Source: Anaeromassilibacillus sp001305115
GTDB taxonomy: Bacteria; Bacillota; Clostridia; Oscillospirales; Acutalibacteraceae
NCBI GenBank assembly: GCA_042854365.1
Contig: AP031437.1
Location: 744,001-808,000, forward strand
Direction: 5' to 3'
DNA length: 64,000 nucleotides
The translations under genes and the position numbers were made by a program. The notes beneath the pieces were generated by a model. It saw only the letters and a program-made list of their open reading frames with translations. It searched no databases and was not told where the DNA came from. Positions 1 through 8,759 of the stretch are shown here, piece after piece (within the stretch, counting starts at the first letter, position 1; every line of letters begins with the position of its first letter).

Positions 1-140
1 CAATCTTGATTACTACAACAACCGGCGCATGAAGGCAAAGCGAAAGGGCGTGCTGCCTGCGATTCACAGGCAACAAGCCCTTTCGGTTGCTTGAACAAAT
101 TTCTCTTAAAAGTATTGCCTAACTTTTTGAGGTCACTTCA
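1..140 (+). mobile_element. IS3-family insertion sequence, right end only
   Basis: The window opens inside the last codons of an IS3-type transposase. About 20 bases beyond its stop lies TGCCTAACTTTTTGAGGTCA (116-135), which runs on to a TTCA terminus at 140. This resembles the terminal inverted repeat of IS150/IS3-group elements, which end in CA. The rest of the element lies left of the window, so its completeness cannot be judged. It sits just past the 3' end of recG, a neutral landing site between converging reading directions. Confidence 0.7.
2..94 (+). CDS. IS3-family transposase (OrfB), C-terminal end
   Basis: The last 30 codons read YYNNRRMKAKRKG and continue to a TGA stop at 92-94. 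The YNxxRxKxKxKG pattern is the characteristic C-terminal tail of IS3-family (IS150 group) DDE transposases, which cut and join the element ends during copy-out/paste-in transposition. Only the tail is visible. The catalytic residues lie outside the window, so activity cannot be assessed. The terminal inverted repeat immediately downstream fits this call. Confidence 0.75.
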   Translation, partial: NLDYYNNRRMKAKRKGVLPAIHRQQALSVA

Positions 141-246
141 AATCACGTCTGGCCGAATTTGGGGCGTTTTATCCTTGTATCCATTAGGCGGTTTAGATGG
201 AATGAGAGGGTTCGTTGCCCATGGCGTTCTTTGCAGTGGGCAATGG

Positions 247-2277
247 TCAACCACCAACCAATGTTTGGAAGAGTTGATTGACTTCTGCACGCAAGCCTCG
301 ATGCTCCGGCTGCTCCAAGGCAAAATCTTGGGCTAAGATGGTACGTGCAACCTCCTGAGCCTGTTTGAGTGTTTCCAGATCCTGCGCCATATCGGCAATT
401 TTCAAATCAGGCAGGCCATGTTGACGAGAACCGAAAAAATCACCCGGACCACGCAAACGAAGATCCTCATCGGCAATCTCGAAGCCATTTGATGTGCGGC
501 ACATCACCTGTAGGCGTGTCAGGGCCTCATCATTCTGTGCATCAGAGAGCAGAATACAGGTTGAGCGATGGGTTCCACGTCCAACGCGTCCACGCAATTG
601 ATGCAATTGAGAAAGACCATACCGTTCTGCATTTTCAATCAACATTACGACAGCATTGGGAACATCCACTCCGACCTCTACAACCGTAGTGGAGACCAGA
701 ATATCCAATTGCCCCGAGGCGAAGTCCTCCATGACGCTCTCCTTTTCCCGCGCCTTCATGCGGCCGTGCAGAATTCCGATCCGAGTTCCGGGCATCCATT
801 CCGTGCGGAGTTTATCCGCATACTGTAGAACGGCAGCCATATCGTTGTCGCCTTCTTCAATGGTGGGACAGATGATATAGCATTGCAATCCTTGATCGAT
901 ATGCTTTTGCATATAGTGAAATGCACGTGTACGCTTTGAGCTGTCAATCGCATACGTTTCAATCTTCTGACGGCCGGGAGGTAGTTCGTCCAGCACAGAG
1001 AGATCGAGATCACCATAAATCATCAATGCAAGCGTGCGGGGGATCGGTGTCGCACTCATCACCAGAAGATGTGGATTATTTCCTTTGGACGCTAGCGCGG
1101 CGCGCTGTGCCACACCGAAACGGTGCTGTTCATCTGTGACAACCAATCCCAAATTTTGAAAAGTCACGCCTTCTGAAAGCAGGGCATGTGTACCGATGAC
1201 CAGACGAATCTCGCCCGCCTGTAGTTGTTCTGCAAGTTTTTTCTTTTTGCTTGCGGTCAATGATCCAGTCAGGCGTGCGATGGGAATATCTGCAGGGGCT
1301 AAAATGGAGGAGAGCGTTTCGTAATGCTGATGGGCAAGAATCTCTGTAGGGGCCATCAATGCGGCCTGCATCCCATTTTCCACGACATTGTAACACAATG
1401 CAGCGGCCACCGCTGTTTTTCCGGACCCCACGTCTCCCTGTACAAGACGGTTCATTGGACGTCCTCCCGTCATATCTGCCATCGCTTCCTGTACAGCGCG
1501 CTTTTGGGCATTGGTGGGCGTAAAGGGCAACAGGCGATAGAATTCCTCTGTATAGTCTTTTGTCAAACACAAAGAAGTCCGTTCTCGCTCGCGGCTTTTC
1601 ATGCGTAGAAGCCCCAATTGAAGGACCAACAGCTCTTCAAAGATCATTCGATGGCGAGCTTCTCGCAATTCTTCCATGTTAGAAGGGAAATGAATTTGCT
1701 CTAAAGCATTGCGAAGCGGGCAAAGATGTTGCTGCGTGCGCAGAGGCGCAGGAATCGGGTCACGCAGGTCATGTGGAAGCAGTAAAAATGCGTGTTTGAC
1801 CGCATTGGAAATCATGCGGGAACTGAGCCCCTGGGTCTGTCGGTAGATGGGAATAATGGGCGGGCAACTTTCGATTGGATAGAATTCCGGCGAGAGCATT
1901 TCACGTTTCAGAAAGTTCGCAGATAACTTTCCATAAAATAGATAGGTTTCTCCTTCGACTAACCGGTCTTTTACATAGGGATTGTTAAAAAAAGTGATCT
2001 CCAAATCACTCACACCGTCTGTCACACGGCATTTACATAACAACATCCCGCCACGTACGCGCGTTTCTGTGGGAGCGCGGTATAGGGTCGCTTGGATGGC
2101 GCACGGTTCGTTGAGAGGGGCTTCTCGAATGGGATAGGGAGAGGTCATATCCTCGTATGCGCGCGGATAGAGACGTAGCAGTGCCCCAACGCTGGGCGCC
2201 CCAATCTTTTCGAAGAGTCTGGCCCGCTTTGGTCCTACGCCTTTTAAATCCTGAATGGGCATGCGAAATAAGGACAT
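247..2277 (-). CDS. recG: ATP-dependent DNA helicase RecG
   Basis: A 676-residue superfamily 2 helicase that reverses stalled replication forks and branch-migrates recombination intermediates in the cytoplasm. The N-terminal wedge/OB region (about 1-170) has the RecG-like opening with KGVGPKRA at 12-19. Walker A is GDVGSGKT (281-288) and the DEQH box is at 382-385. The C-terminal TRG-type segment with RGRVGRG follows. ATG at 2277 is chosen over an upstream in-frame codon because AAGGAGGA lies just before it and a hairpin occupies the alternative N-terminal codons. Length is normal for the family. It is the last gene of the leftward block, after fakA, the same order as yloV-recG in Bacillus. 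Confidence 0.96.
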   Translation of the reverse strand: MSLFRMPIQDLKGVGPKRARLFEKIGAPSVGALLRLYPRAYEDMTSPYPIREAPLNEPCAIQATLYRAPTETRVRGGMLLCKCRVTDGVSDLEITFFNNPYVKDRLVEGETYLFYGKLSANFLKREMLSPEFYPIESCPPIIPIYRQTQGLSSRMISNAVKHAFLLLPHDLRDPIPAPLRTQQHLCPLRNALEQIHFPSNMEELREARHRMIFEELLVLQLGLLRMKSRERERTSLCLTKDYTEEFYRLLPFTPTNAQKRAVQEAMADMTGGRPMNRLVQGDVGSGKTAVAAALCYNVVENGMQAALMAPTEILAHQHYETLSSILAPADIPIARLTGSLTASKKKKLAEQLQAGEIRLVIGTHALLSEGVTFQNLGLVVTDEQHRFGVAQRAALASKGNNPHLLVMSATPIPRTLALMIYGDLDLSVLDELPPGRQKIETYAIDSSKRTRAFHYMQKHIDQGLQCYIICPTIEEGDNDMAAVLQYADKLRTEWMPGTRIGILHGRMKAREKESVMEDFASGQLDILVSTTVVEVGVDVPNAVVMLIENAERYGLSQLHQLRGRVGRGTHRSTCILLSDAQNDEALTRLQVMCRTSNGFEIADEDLRLRGPGDFFGSRQHGLPDLKIADMAQDLETLKQAQEVARTILAQDFALEQPEHRGLRAEVNQLFQTLVGG

Positions 2278-2310
2278 AGGTTCCTCCTTCCTATCGGTTG
2301 ATAGAATCGA

Positions 2311-2336
2311 CAAAAGCCGGATTACTCCGGCTTTTG
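2311..2336 (-). terminator. hairpin between fakA and recG
   Basis: CAAAAGCCGG and CCGGCTTTTG form a perfect 10-bp stem with a 6-base loop. On the minus strand it lies after fakA and just before the recG ribosome binding site. The following T-run is short, so it may attenuate rather than fully stop transcription. The remaining stretch 2340-2659 holds no gene I can support. Confidence 0.5.
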
Positions 2337-2659
2337 AAAAACGGTTTCATTCACTTACTGCGTAAACACTGGACAGAATCAAAAAGGTTCCGTCCGTCCA
2401 TATTGCTGAACAAATTTTTCTGAAAACTGGAAAGGCTTTTTTCTAACCGGATGACAGCATGCATCCATTCTGTAAAAAGGTTTGTACAGGCCGCACCTAG
2501 AAGATCGGCTGATCAAGGAAACAAGATATAAACCTTCCTTTATCCATCAACAGGATAGGACCGCGTTCTGAGAAGCCGGAAGCCGATTCTTTCTATCCAG
2601 CGAAGAAGATCTGTTTTACAGAAAAATTCGCGTCGGTCGTACCTTCCAACTCCGTTTGA

Positions 2660-4330
2660 TTATTCGACAGAGATGATAAAATAGTAGACGGGTTGACCGC
2701 CATTCACGAGCGTTACTTCGATGTCGCCGCTGATCTTAGATTTGATACGGTTGTATGCGTCATTGGCCTGTGCTTCAGTGATGTCAGAGCCATAAATGAT
2801 GGTGATAAAAGAGGTGCTGCGGTTCACCATAGAGCGTGTCAGTTTGCTGCATGTGTGGACAATATCCTTTTCAATCAATTCCATTTTGCCATTGCGTAAC
2901 CCAAGAATGTCCCCTTCGCGGATTTTGTGCCCACCAAATTCCGAATCACGTGCAGCAAAGGTCACGGTACCCGTTGCCACGTTGCCGGCGGCTTCCATCA
3001 TGGAAACAGCATTCTGTTCGGTGGAAACATCTGGATCATAGGCTAGCATCGCAGAGAGTCCCTGGGGAATGGTGCGTGTTGGTAACACGATCACCTTGCG
3101 GTCCTTTACCAACGGCACGGTCTGTTCCGCCGCCATGATGATGTTCTTGTTGTTTGGAAGAACCATGACCGTCTTAGCCGGAGTAGCCAGAATTGCCTCC
3201 AGAATATCATTGGTACTGGGGTTCATCGTTTGGCCGCCGCTCACTACATGGGTGCATCCCAAATCCGTGAACAGAGTTTTTAAACCATCTCCCACTGCGA
3301 CGGAGACAAATCCGATCTCCTCTGTGGGCTCTACCGGCTCTAAAGGCTTCTTCTCCGCGGCTGCTTTTGCTTTAGCCGCTTCATTGGCCTCTGCAGCTTT
3401 GCGGTGCTGCTCTTTCATATTTTCAATCTTTACAGTGAGCAACTGACCGAATACCAACGCTGCCTGCAAAGCATTGCCAGGCTCTTCCGTGTGCACGTGA
3501 ACCTTGATGATTTCATCGTCATCCACGACCACAACGCAATCTCCGATTCCTTCCAAATACTGGCGAAGATCCTGTGGATCTTTTTTACATGCGGGGTCAC
3601 GACCCACGATAAATTCCGTACAGTAGGTGAAATGAATTTCTTGGTCAAATTCCGCCGCCGCATTGCGGAAGAATTCGTCTGCACTCAAATTGGACATATC
3701 AGCAGAGGGCTCATTTGCAATGATGGTATGATCCTTAAACACAGACATCATACCGTCAAAAATATGGCACAAGCCTTTGCCGCCGGCATCGACTACGCCA
3801 GCCTTTTTGAGGACAGGCAACAATTCAGGAGTTTCTTCCAGTGCCTCTGCGGCGCCTTTGCAAATGGCACTCCAAACATAAACGGGGTCATTATCGATCT
3901 CCGCGGCTGCTTTTCCCTTCTCACATGCCACACGGGAGACGGTCAGGATAGTCCCCTCTGTTGGCTTCATAACAGCCTTGTATGCTGCCTCAACGCCCAT
4001 TCCTAGGGCATTGGCCAATTCGGTACCGCCGATTTCCTTCATCCCTTCTACACCCTTGGAAAATCCACGGAACAAAAGGGAGAGGATTACGCCGGAGTTC
4101 CCTCGCGCGCCGCGCAATAGAGCGGAAGCCGCTTTGTGCGCAATTTCACCCGCGCTGCCTTCCGCGTTTTCAAGCTCCCGCGCGGCAGCACCCATTGTCA
4201 TACTCATATTTGTTCCAGTATCGCCGTCTGGCACAGGAAAAATATTTAATTCGTCCACAGAAGTTTTATGCTTTGCGATATTATTGGCGCCAGAAATCAT
4301 GGCGTCCCGCAATTCCAATCCACTGATCAT
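2660..4330 (-). CDS. fakA: DAK2-domain fatty acid kinase-like protein (FakA/YloV)
   Basis: A 556-residue protein of the FakA/YloV family. It is the ATP-binding subunit that, with a DegV-type FakB partner, phosphorylates exogenous fatty acids for phospholipid synthesis. The N-terminal DAK2 domain carries the Mg-ATP signature PVPDGDTGTN (33-41 region), followed by RGARGNSGVILS. An Ala/Lys/Glu-rich linker leads to a C-terminal domain. The ATG at 4330 has GAGGGAG upstream. A longer in-frame opening begins at 4570, but it crosses the upstream terminator and has no family resemblance, so I reject it. The usual Asp23-type partner (YloU) is not adjacent; spoVS precedes it instead. No FakB gene is in the window. 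Confidence 0.88.
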   Translation of the reverse strand: MISGLELRDAMISGANNIAKHKTSVDELNIFPVPDGDTGTNMSMTMGAAARELENAEGSAGEIAHKAASALLRGARGNSGVILSLLFRGFSKGVEGMKEIGGTELANALGMGVEAAYKAVMKPTEGTILTVSRVACEKGKAAAEIDNDPVYVWSAICKGAAEALEETPELLPVLKKAGVVDAGGKGLCHIFDGMMSVFKDHTIIANEPSADMSNLSADEFFRNAAAEFDQEIHFTYCTEFIVGRDPACKKDPQDLRQYLEGIGDCVVVVDDDEIIKVHVHTEEPGNALQAALVFGQLLTVKIENMKEQHRKAAEANEAAKAKAAAEKKPLEPVEPTEEIGFVSVAVGDGLKTLFTDLGCTHVVSGGQTMNPSTNDILEAILATPAKTVMVLPNNKNIIMAAEQTVPLVKDRKVIVLPTRTIPQGLSAMLAYDPDVSTEQNAVSMMEAAGNVATGTVTFAARDSEFGGHKIREGDILGLRNGKMELIEKDIVHTCSKLTRSMVNRSTSFITIIYGSDITEAQANDAYNRIKSKISGDIEVTLVNGGQPVYYFIISVE

Positions 4331-4494
4331 TGCGAACACTCCCTCGGTAGTATTTTCTATAGCTACGACTGTGTTTCTCTCGGTTTTCTTTAGAGATTTT
4401 ATTGAAATATTATACCATATTCCCATGTGGTATTCAATCAATATTATTGCCATAAAAAAGCGAAGATAGGCGAAAGAATCGGAAGGATTCGCAA

Positions 4495-4561
4495 AAAGGG
4501 TTCCCGCGCGGTTTGACATGCCAAAAGTTCTTTGGCATGGGTACCGTGCGGGAACCCTTTT
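4495..4561 (-). terminator. strong terminator after spoVS
   Basis: AAAAGGGTTCCCGC pairs with GCGGGAACCCTTTT, with an inner CATGCCAAA/TTTGGCATG stem. On the minus strand it immediately follows the spoVS stop and ends in a T-run. It separates spoVS from fakA, so fakA probably has its own promoter or depends on read-through. Confidence 0.8.
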
Positions 4562-4566
4562 GTTCA

Positions 4567-4827
4567 TCATCGTTGCTCCACAATTAAGCGGATCGCTGTA
4601 CGTTCTTCGCCGTCGATGACTACGCTGGCAAAAGCCGGGATACAGACAAGATCGATCCCGGCAGGGGCGAGATAGCCGCGGGCAATAGCGACTGCTTTGA
4701 TCGCTTGATTTGCAGCGCCAGCACCCACGGCTTGCAGTTCTGCGCTGCCAGACTCACGGATGACCCCGGCAATCGCGCCGGCCACTGCGTTTGGTGCGGA
4801 CTTTGATGACACTTTTAAAGGTTCCAT
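4567..4827 (-). CDS. spoVS: stage V sporulation protein S
   Basis: An 86-residue SpoVS protein, a small Alba-like fold protein needed at stage V (coat and cortex assembly) in Bacillus and widely kept in Clostridia. Diagnostic stretches are LKVSSKSAPNAVAGAIAGVI near the start, QAVGAGAANQAIKAVAIARG in the middle and GEERTAIRLIVE at the end. Length is exactly that of the family. The start at 4827 has GGAGGG 8 bases upstream; the 39 preceding in-frame residues do not belong. It has its own promoter (4892-4920) and terminator. The order rny-ymdB-spoVS is as in Bacillus subtilis. It indicates a sporulating lineage. Confidence 0.95.
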   Translation of the reverse strand: MEPLKVSSKSAPNAVAGAIAGVIRESGSAELQAVGAGAANQAIKAVAIARGYLAPAGIDLVCIPAFASVVIDGEERTAIRLIVEQR

Positions 4828-4891
4828 AAAGCCATCCCTCCAACATCCCTGTATTGGAAATGTACAAAACCATTGCGGGTCTCCCAACCAT

Positions 4892-4920
4892 ATGATAAAA
4901 CATTTTGTACAAAGTTTCAA
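4892..4920 (-). promoter_or_regulatory. SigA-type promoter of spoVS
   Basis: On the minus strand TTGAAA and TATCAT are separated by exactly 17 bases, about 65 bases before the spoVS start codon. This looks like a vegetative promoter rather than a sporulation sigma site, though overlapping SigH-type control cannot be excluded by eye. Confidence 0.6.
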
Positions 4921-4967
4921 GCAGAAGAGAAGAATAACTAGCAATTCTTTTTACAATTTTTCCGGGT

Positions 4968-5735
4968 CTATTCAATTTTTAACCGTTCAACAGCGATTGT
5001 TTTCCCTGTTTTTTCGTCTATTGTAAAAAGAACGCACCCCATTTCGCAGGCGCCGTCAGCAAGGTCGAACCGGACGGGCATCTTAGACCGCATCTTCTGA
5101 ATGACAAGTTCGGGCTTTACACCGAGAACAGAGCGCTTGGGGCCGGTCATGCCAAGGTCAGAGATATAACCGGTACCGTGCTCCAAAATACATTCGTCCG
5201 CAGTCTGTACATGCGTATGGGTACCAAAAACCGCAGATACACGACCGTCCAAATAATATGCCAAGGACTTCTTTTCTCCGGTGGCCTCGGCGTGGAAATC
5301 GACCAAAGTAATTTTTGGAACGCCTTCTGCCAGAATGCGATCCGCTGCATCAAAAGGGGAATCCATACTTTCCATATAGACGACCCCCATCAGGTTCAAA
5401 ATCCCGACCTGGATACGCCCCATATCGACCACGCAATATCCGCGCCCCGGCGCCAACGATGGAAAGTTTGCAGGGCGCAAAAGGGTTTCGCAGGAATCGA
5501 AAAGGTCATAGGATTCTTTTCGGCGAAAGGTATGATTGCCAGCAGTAATCACATCCACACCGCTGTCAAACAAGAAGCGGGCAGACACGGGCGTAATCCC
5601 ATTTCCATCTGCGGAATTTTCCCCGTTTGCAATGACGAGATCTACACCTTTTATTTTTTTCAGTTGGGGCAGATGTGCGCGCAAAAATTTGCAGCCAATG
5701 CTGCCAACAACGTCGCCGATGGCGAGAATATTCAT
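4968..5735 (-). CDS. ymdB: YmdB-family calcineurin-like phosphodiesterase
   Basis: A 255-residue metallophosphoesterase of the YmdB family. In Bacillus it hydrolyses 2',3'-cyclic nucleotides and influences biofilm and motility decisions. Metal-binding motifs are visible in order: GDVVGS (7-12), NGENSADGNG, GNHTF, DFHAEATGEK and GTHTHVQTAD. The ATG at 5735 is preceded by AGGAGG; upstream in-frame codons are ignored. Slightly shorter than the Bacillus protein (264). It lies downstream of rny with acylphosphatase between them, a modified form of the conserved rny-ymdB pair. It shares function with the nearby RNA decay genes. Confidence 0.93.
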   Translation of the reverse strand: MNILAIGDVVGSIGCKFLRAHLPQLKKIKGVDLVIANGENSADGNGITPVSARFLFDSGVDVITAGNHTFRRKESYDLFDSCETLLRPANFPSLAPGRGYCVVDMGRIQVGILNLMGVVYMESMDSPFDAADRILAEGVPKITLVDFHAEATGEKKSLAYYLDGRVSAVFGTHTHVQTADECILEHGTGYISDLGMTGPKRSVLGVKPELVIQKMRSKMPVRFDLADGACEMGCVLFTIDEKTGKTIAVERLKIE

Positions 5736-5800
5736 AATCGATAGCCTCCTAGAGCTCTTTAGCATGATTAAAATCGGAAACATACTTAGGCGTCTTTTTA

Positions 5801-6073
5801 TCAATAGAGCACGCGAAAAGAAGTATCCGCGGCCGCCTCTGTCATCTCACGCATTTCAATGTGGTCGATCAAACTATAACCGTTTCCACGCCGGATTGCG
5901 GAAGAAAAGATTGCCACCGCTTCATTGGTACCCTGTACTTCCAGTTCTACAGCACCGTCCGCGCGGTTGCGAACCCAGCCGGATAGACCGTTCTTTCGTG
6001 CAATTTGTAGGCAGGTCCAGCGAAATCCTACGCCTTGTACGCGCCCGTATACGGTCATTTTATAGCGTGGCAT
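5801..6073 (-). CDS. acyP: acylphosphatase
   Basis: A 90-residue acylphosphatase that hydrolyses carboxyl-phosphate bonds such as acetyl phosphate or 1,3-bisphosphoglycerate. The signature GRVQGVGFRW near residues 9-18 includes the catalytic Arg, and the SGWVRNRADGAVE segment contains the catalytic Asn. Full family length. ATG at 6073 has GGAGGG 7 bases upstream; a longer opening to 6127 would run into the rny terminator. Sitting between rny and ymdB, it probably shares a leftward transcript with ymdB (65-base gap). Confidence 0.93.
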   Translation of the reverse strand: MPRYKMTVYGRVQGVGFRWTCLQIARKNGLSGWVRNRADGAVELEVQGTNEAVAIFSSAIRRGNGYSLIDHIEMREMTEAAADTSFRVLY

Positions 6074-6094
6074 GTCCAGTTCCCTCCTTTTTTG

Positions 6095-6124
6095 AATGAA
6101 AAGAGCGGGCAGAATTGCCCGCTC
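6095..6124 (-). terminator. terminator after rny
   Basis: GAGCGGGC (6103-6110) and GCCCGCTC (6117-6124) form an 8-bp stem followed on the minus strand by TTTTCATT. It stands directly after the rny stop and ahead of acyP. Confidence 0.7.
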
Positions 6125-6132
6125 CAAATCTC

Positions 6133-7695
6133 TTATTTTGCGTATTCGATCGCGCGGCTCTCACGAATAATGTTGACCTTAATCTGGCCCGGATATTCGA
6201 GGTCGCTCTCGATCTTTTTACAGATGTCACGTGCCAACAGGATCATCTTATCATCGGAGATCACCTCCGGTTTTACCATCACGCGGATTTCACGGCCTGC
6301 TTGAATCGCATAGCAACGCTCTACGCCGTCAAAGGAGGAAGCAACCTCTTCCAACTTTTCCAAACGTTTGATGTAATTTTCCAGGTTTTCACGCCGTGCC
6401 CCCGGCCTTGCTGCCGAGATTGCATCTGCAGCCTGCACAATGCAGGCGATTACGGTCTTAGCCTCCACATCGCCGTGGTGAGCCTGGATCGCATGAATAA
6501 CGGTTTCGCTCTCCTTGTATTTACGCGCCACATCGACGCCGATGTCCACATGGGAACCTTCGATCTCATGGTCCAGCGCCTTGCCGATGTCATGCAACAA
6601 ACCAGCGCGGCGAGCGATGGTTGGGTCGAGACCAAGCTCCGACGCAATGACACCGGAGAGATACGCGACTTCCAAGGAATGATTCAAAACATTCTGGCCG
6701 TAACTGGTGCGATAACGCAGACGGCCCAGCAATTTGACCAACTCAGGGTGAATGCCGTTGACACCAGCCTCGATGACCGCACGTTCGCCCTCCTGCTTGA
6801 TGGTTGTATCCACCTCGCGGCGAGCCTTTTCAATCATTTCTTCAATGCGCGCCGGATGGATACGGCCGTCTGCAATGAGTTTTTCCAATGCAATACGGGC
6901 GACTTCGCGACGCACCGGTTCAAAGCTTGAAAGGGTGATAGCCTCCGGGGTATCATCGATAATCAGATCCACGCCGGTCATGGTTTCAATGGTTCGAATA
7001 TTGCGGCCCTCGCGGCCGATGATGCGGCCTTTCATTTCATCGTTTGGCAGCGGCACCACCGAAATCGTGGCCTCTGCCACATGGTCAGCAGCACAACGCT
7101 GAATCGCCATAGAGATGATCTCGCGGGCGGACGCCTCGGCGTCTTCCCTTGTCTGCTGCTCAAATTCCATGAGCTTGACCGCTTTTTCGTGCGTGAGCTC
7201 GTCTTCCAGATTTTTCATCAAATAGTCTTTCGCTTGTTCGACTGTAAAACCGGAAATACGCTCCAACATTTCAAACTGGCTCTTTTTCACGGCCTCCGCT
7301 TCGGCCAACCGTTCATCCGCCTGCTTGTTTTTGTTGTTGAGGATTTCGTCTTTTGCCTCCAGGCTTTCCATTTTTTTGTCGAGTGTTTCTTCCTTTTGCT
7401 GGATGCGGCGCTCTTGACGCTGAACCTCCTTGCGGCGTTCGTTCAGTTCCTTTTCAGCTTCTGCACGTTGGCGATGGATTTCATCCTTGCCTTCCAGAAC
7501 AGCTTCCTTTTTCTTTGCTTCTGCGGTTTTGATGGCTTCGCTTACAATGCGTTTTGCCTCATCTTCGGCAGAGTGAATGGCAAATTCTGCCGTTTTTTTG
7601 CGGTGCGCAACGCCTGCAAAGAAGGCGATTGCAGCACTGATCACAGCGCACACCAGTGCTATGACAATACATACGGGGATCGAAATTTGATTCAA
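6133..7695 (-). CDS. rny: ribonuclease Y
   Basis: A 520-residue membrane-anchored endoribonuclease that initiates mRNA decay in Firmicutes. In order: one membrane helix (about 7-28), a long Lys/Glu/Ala coiled coil (about 30-175), a KH domain with GRIIGREGRNIRTIE, and an HD domain with LLHDIGKALDHE. I choose the TTG at 7695. It has AAGGAGGT 10 bases upstream, begins directly before the membrane helix, and gives exactly the length of the Bacillus enzyme. An ATG at 7722 lacks a ribosome binding site and overlaps this AAGGAGGT sequence. Transcription probably starts about 620 bases upstream (promoter at 8325-8354), leaving an unusually long leader. Confidence 0.95.
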   Translation of the reverse strand: MNQISIPVCIVIALVCAVISAAIAFFAGVAHRKKTAEFAIHSAEDEAKRIVSEAIKTAEAKKKEAVLEGKDEIHRQRAEAEKELNERRKEVQRQERRIQQKEETLDKKMESLEAKDEILNNKNKQADERLAEAEAVKKSQFEMLERISGFTVEQAKDYLMKNLEDELTHEKAVKLMEFEQQTREDAEASAREIISMAIQRCAADHVAEATISVVPLPNDEMKGRIIGREGRNIRTIETMTGVDLIIDDTPEAITLSSFEPVRREVARIALEKLIADGRIHPARIEEMIEKARREVDTTIKQEGERAVIEAGVNGIHPELVKLLGRLRYRTSYGQNVLNHSLEVAYLSGVIASELGLDPTIARRAGLLHDIGKALDHEIEGSHVDIGVDVARKYKESETVIHAIQAHHGDVEAKTVIACIVQAADAISAARPGARRENLENYIKRLEKLEEVASSFDGVERCYAIQAGREIRVMVKPEVISDDKMILLARDICKKIESDLEYPGQIKVNIIRESRAIEYAK

Positions 7696-8318
7696 TTCTG
7701 TTGGCACCTCCTTGTTTTCCATTTGATTCAAGGGGGCACTGAACCAGAACTGCACAGATCAACCTGTCCAGTGGCAATCCACTGGGAAAGGGTCCCTTGG
7801 TTCTTTCCGACGTGGCACAAAGGCGCAAAAAATCCAACCGGCCTGCTCTTCCTTAAAAACAAAACCGAAGTTCTTGCCTGCAATTGGCATATCGGATTTT
7901 TCGGGTTCCTTCCATTTTAGGGATGGAAAAGCGCAAAAATACGGTTATCTATGGGAGCGAGACAGGGCAGCCATATACCGGATGGCCTGCCGTGCTGATG
8001 ACACACTTCCCGATGCGCTTAGGACATGTTCGAAACATAAAATAAGAGAAACGGAGAAAAAGAACCGCCGAGCAGCAAACAACCTGAAAAACTGCGCCAG
8101 CGGGTTCCAGATCCCTTATGGATGGGTTTCCCAAACATGCACAAAGCAAAAAGTATTTTTAACACAAATCCGGCCGAACATCCGCCGGCGTTGATATTGA
8201 GCGAGTTCCTTCAGCGTCTCCCCATGGGGATTCCCGGATGTCCGGACCATCCCACATTTGAAGTTAAAGTCATTGGAATCTGCGGATGAAAAACATCCGC
8301 TGTGAAAATAAGATCACG
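7696..8318 (-). promoter_or_regulatory. long leader (or separate ncRNA) upstream of rny
   Basis: This stretch has no convincing gene on either strand. If the promoter at 8325-8354 drives rny, it would be an untranslated leader of over 600 bases. Hairpins visible by eye: GCGGATG/CATCCGC (8282-8300), TTCCAT/ATGGAA (7910-7927), and a perfect CCAGTGG-CAAT-CCACTGG (7768-7785) shortly before the rny ribosome binding site. I recognise no known riboswitch, 6S RNA, tmRNA or RNase P core motif in it. Confidence 0.35.
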
Positions 8319-8324
8319 CTTATA

Positions 8325-8354
8325 ATTGTATTACGATATATACCCGAATGTCAA
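8325..8354 (-). promoter_or_regulatory. leftward promoter towards rny
   Basis: On the minus strand a perfect TTGACA is followed after 18 bases by TACAAT. Predicted start of transcription is near 8318. It is divergent from the thrS promoter 80 bases away, so both genes share a compact control region. Confidence 0.6.
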
Positions 8355-8432
8355 GAATTTTGATGTCAATATGTATAAATTATGAATAGAATTTTAGGGA
8401 TTGCTTTTGAACAATCACAAGAGATTCTCTGC

Positions 8433-8461
8433 TTGACAATCGTTGAGGGGAATGATAAGAT
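8433..8461 (+). promoter_or_regulatory. thrS promoter
   Basis: TTGACA (8433-8438) and TAAGAT (8456-8461) with a 17-base spacer, placed immediately before the T-box leader. This is a near-consensus vegetative promoter. Confidence 0.75.
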
Positions 8462-8467
8462 AAAAAC

Positions 8468-8725
8468 CAGAACATAATAATACCAACGCGTTGATGAGGA
8501 CGCCGCAGATTCCGGCCAACAGAGAGTATGGGCAGTAGCTGTAAGCCCATACGGCGAAGGGGATTTTGCAAGGGCCACCACCTCGGAGCGCACGCTGAAA
8601 GCATTGCAGAAAGCGTGCCGTTTGGCCGCGTTATAGGCCGCTGAAAGGACAGCAATGCTGTCGAATCAGGGTGGAACCGCGGGTTATTCAGCCTGCCCCT
8701 TTGGAACGAAGGGGCAGGCTTTTTG
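8468..8725 (+). promoter_or_regulatory. T-box leader controlling thrS
   Basis: The T-box AGGGTGGAACCGCGG is at 8668-8682. It is followed by a terminator hairpin, AGCCTGCCCCTTT paired with AAGGGGCAGGCT and then Ts, at 8690-8725. Stem I features are visible upstream (GATGAGGA-like kink region near 8492, AGAGAG near 8520, apical hairpin 8528-8550). By family knowledge, uncharged tRNA-Thr pairs its CCA end with the T-box bulge and prevents the terminator. A threonine ACC specifier may lie in GCCACCACCTCGG at 8575-8587, but I could not fold it to confirm. Confidence 0.92.
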
Positions 8726-8759
8726 TTTTGTTGAAAATCAAAAAGGAGACGAAGAAACC

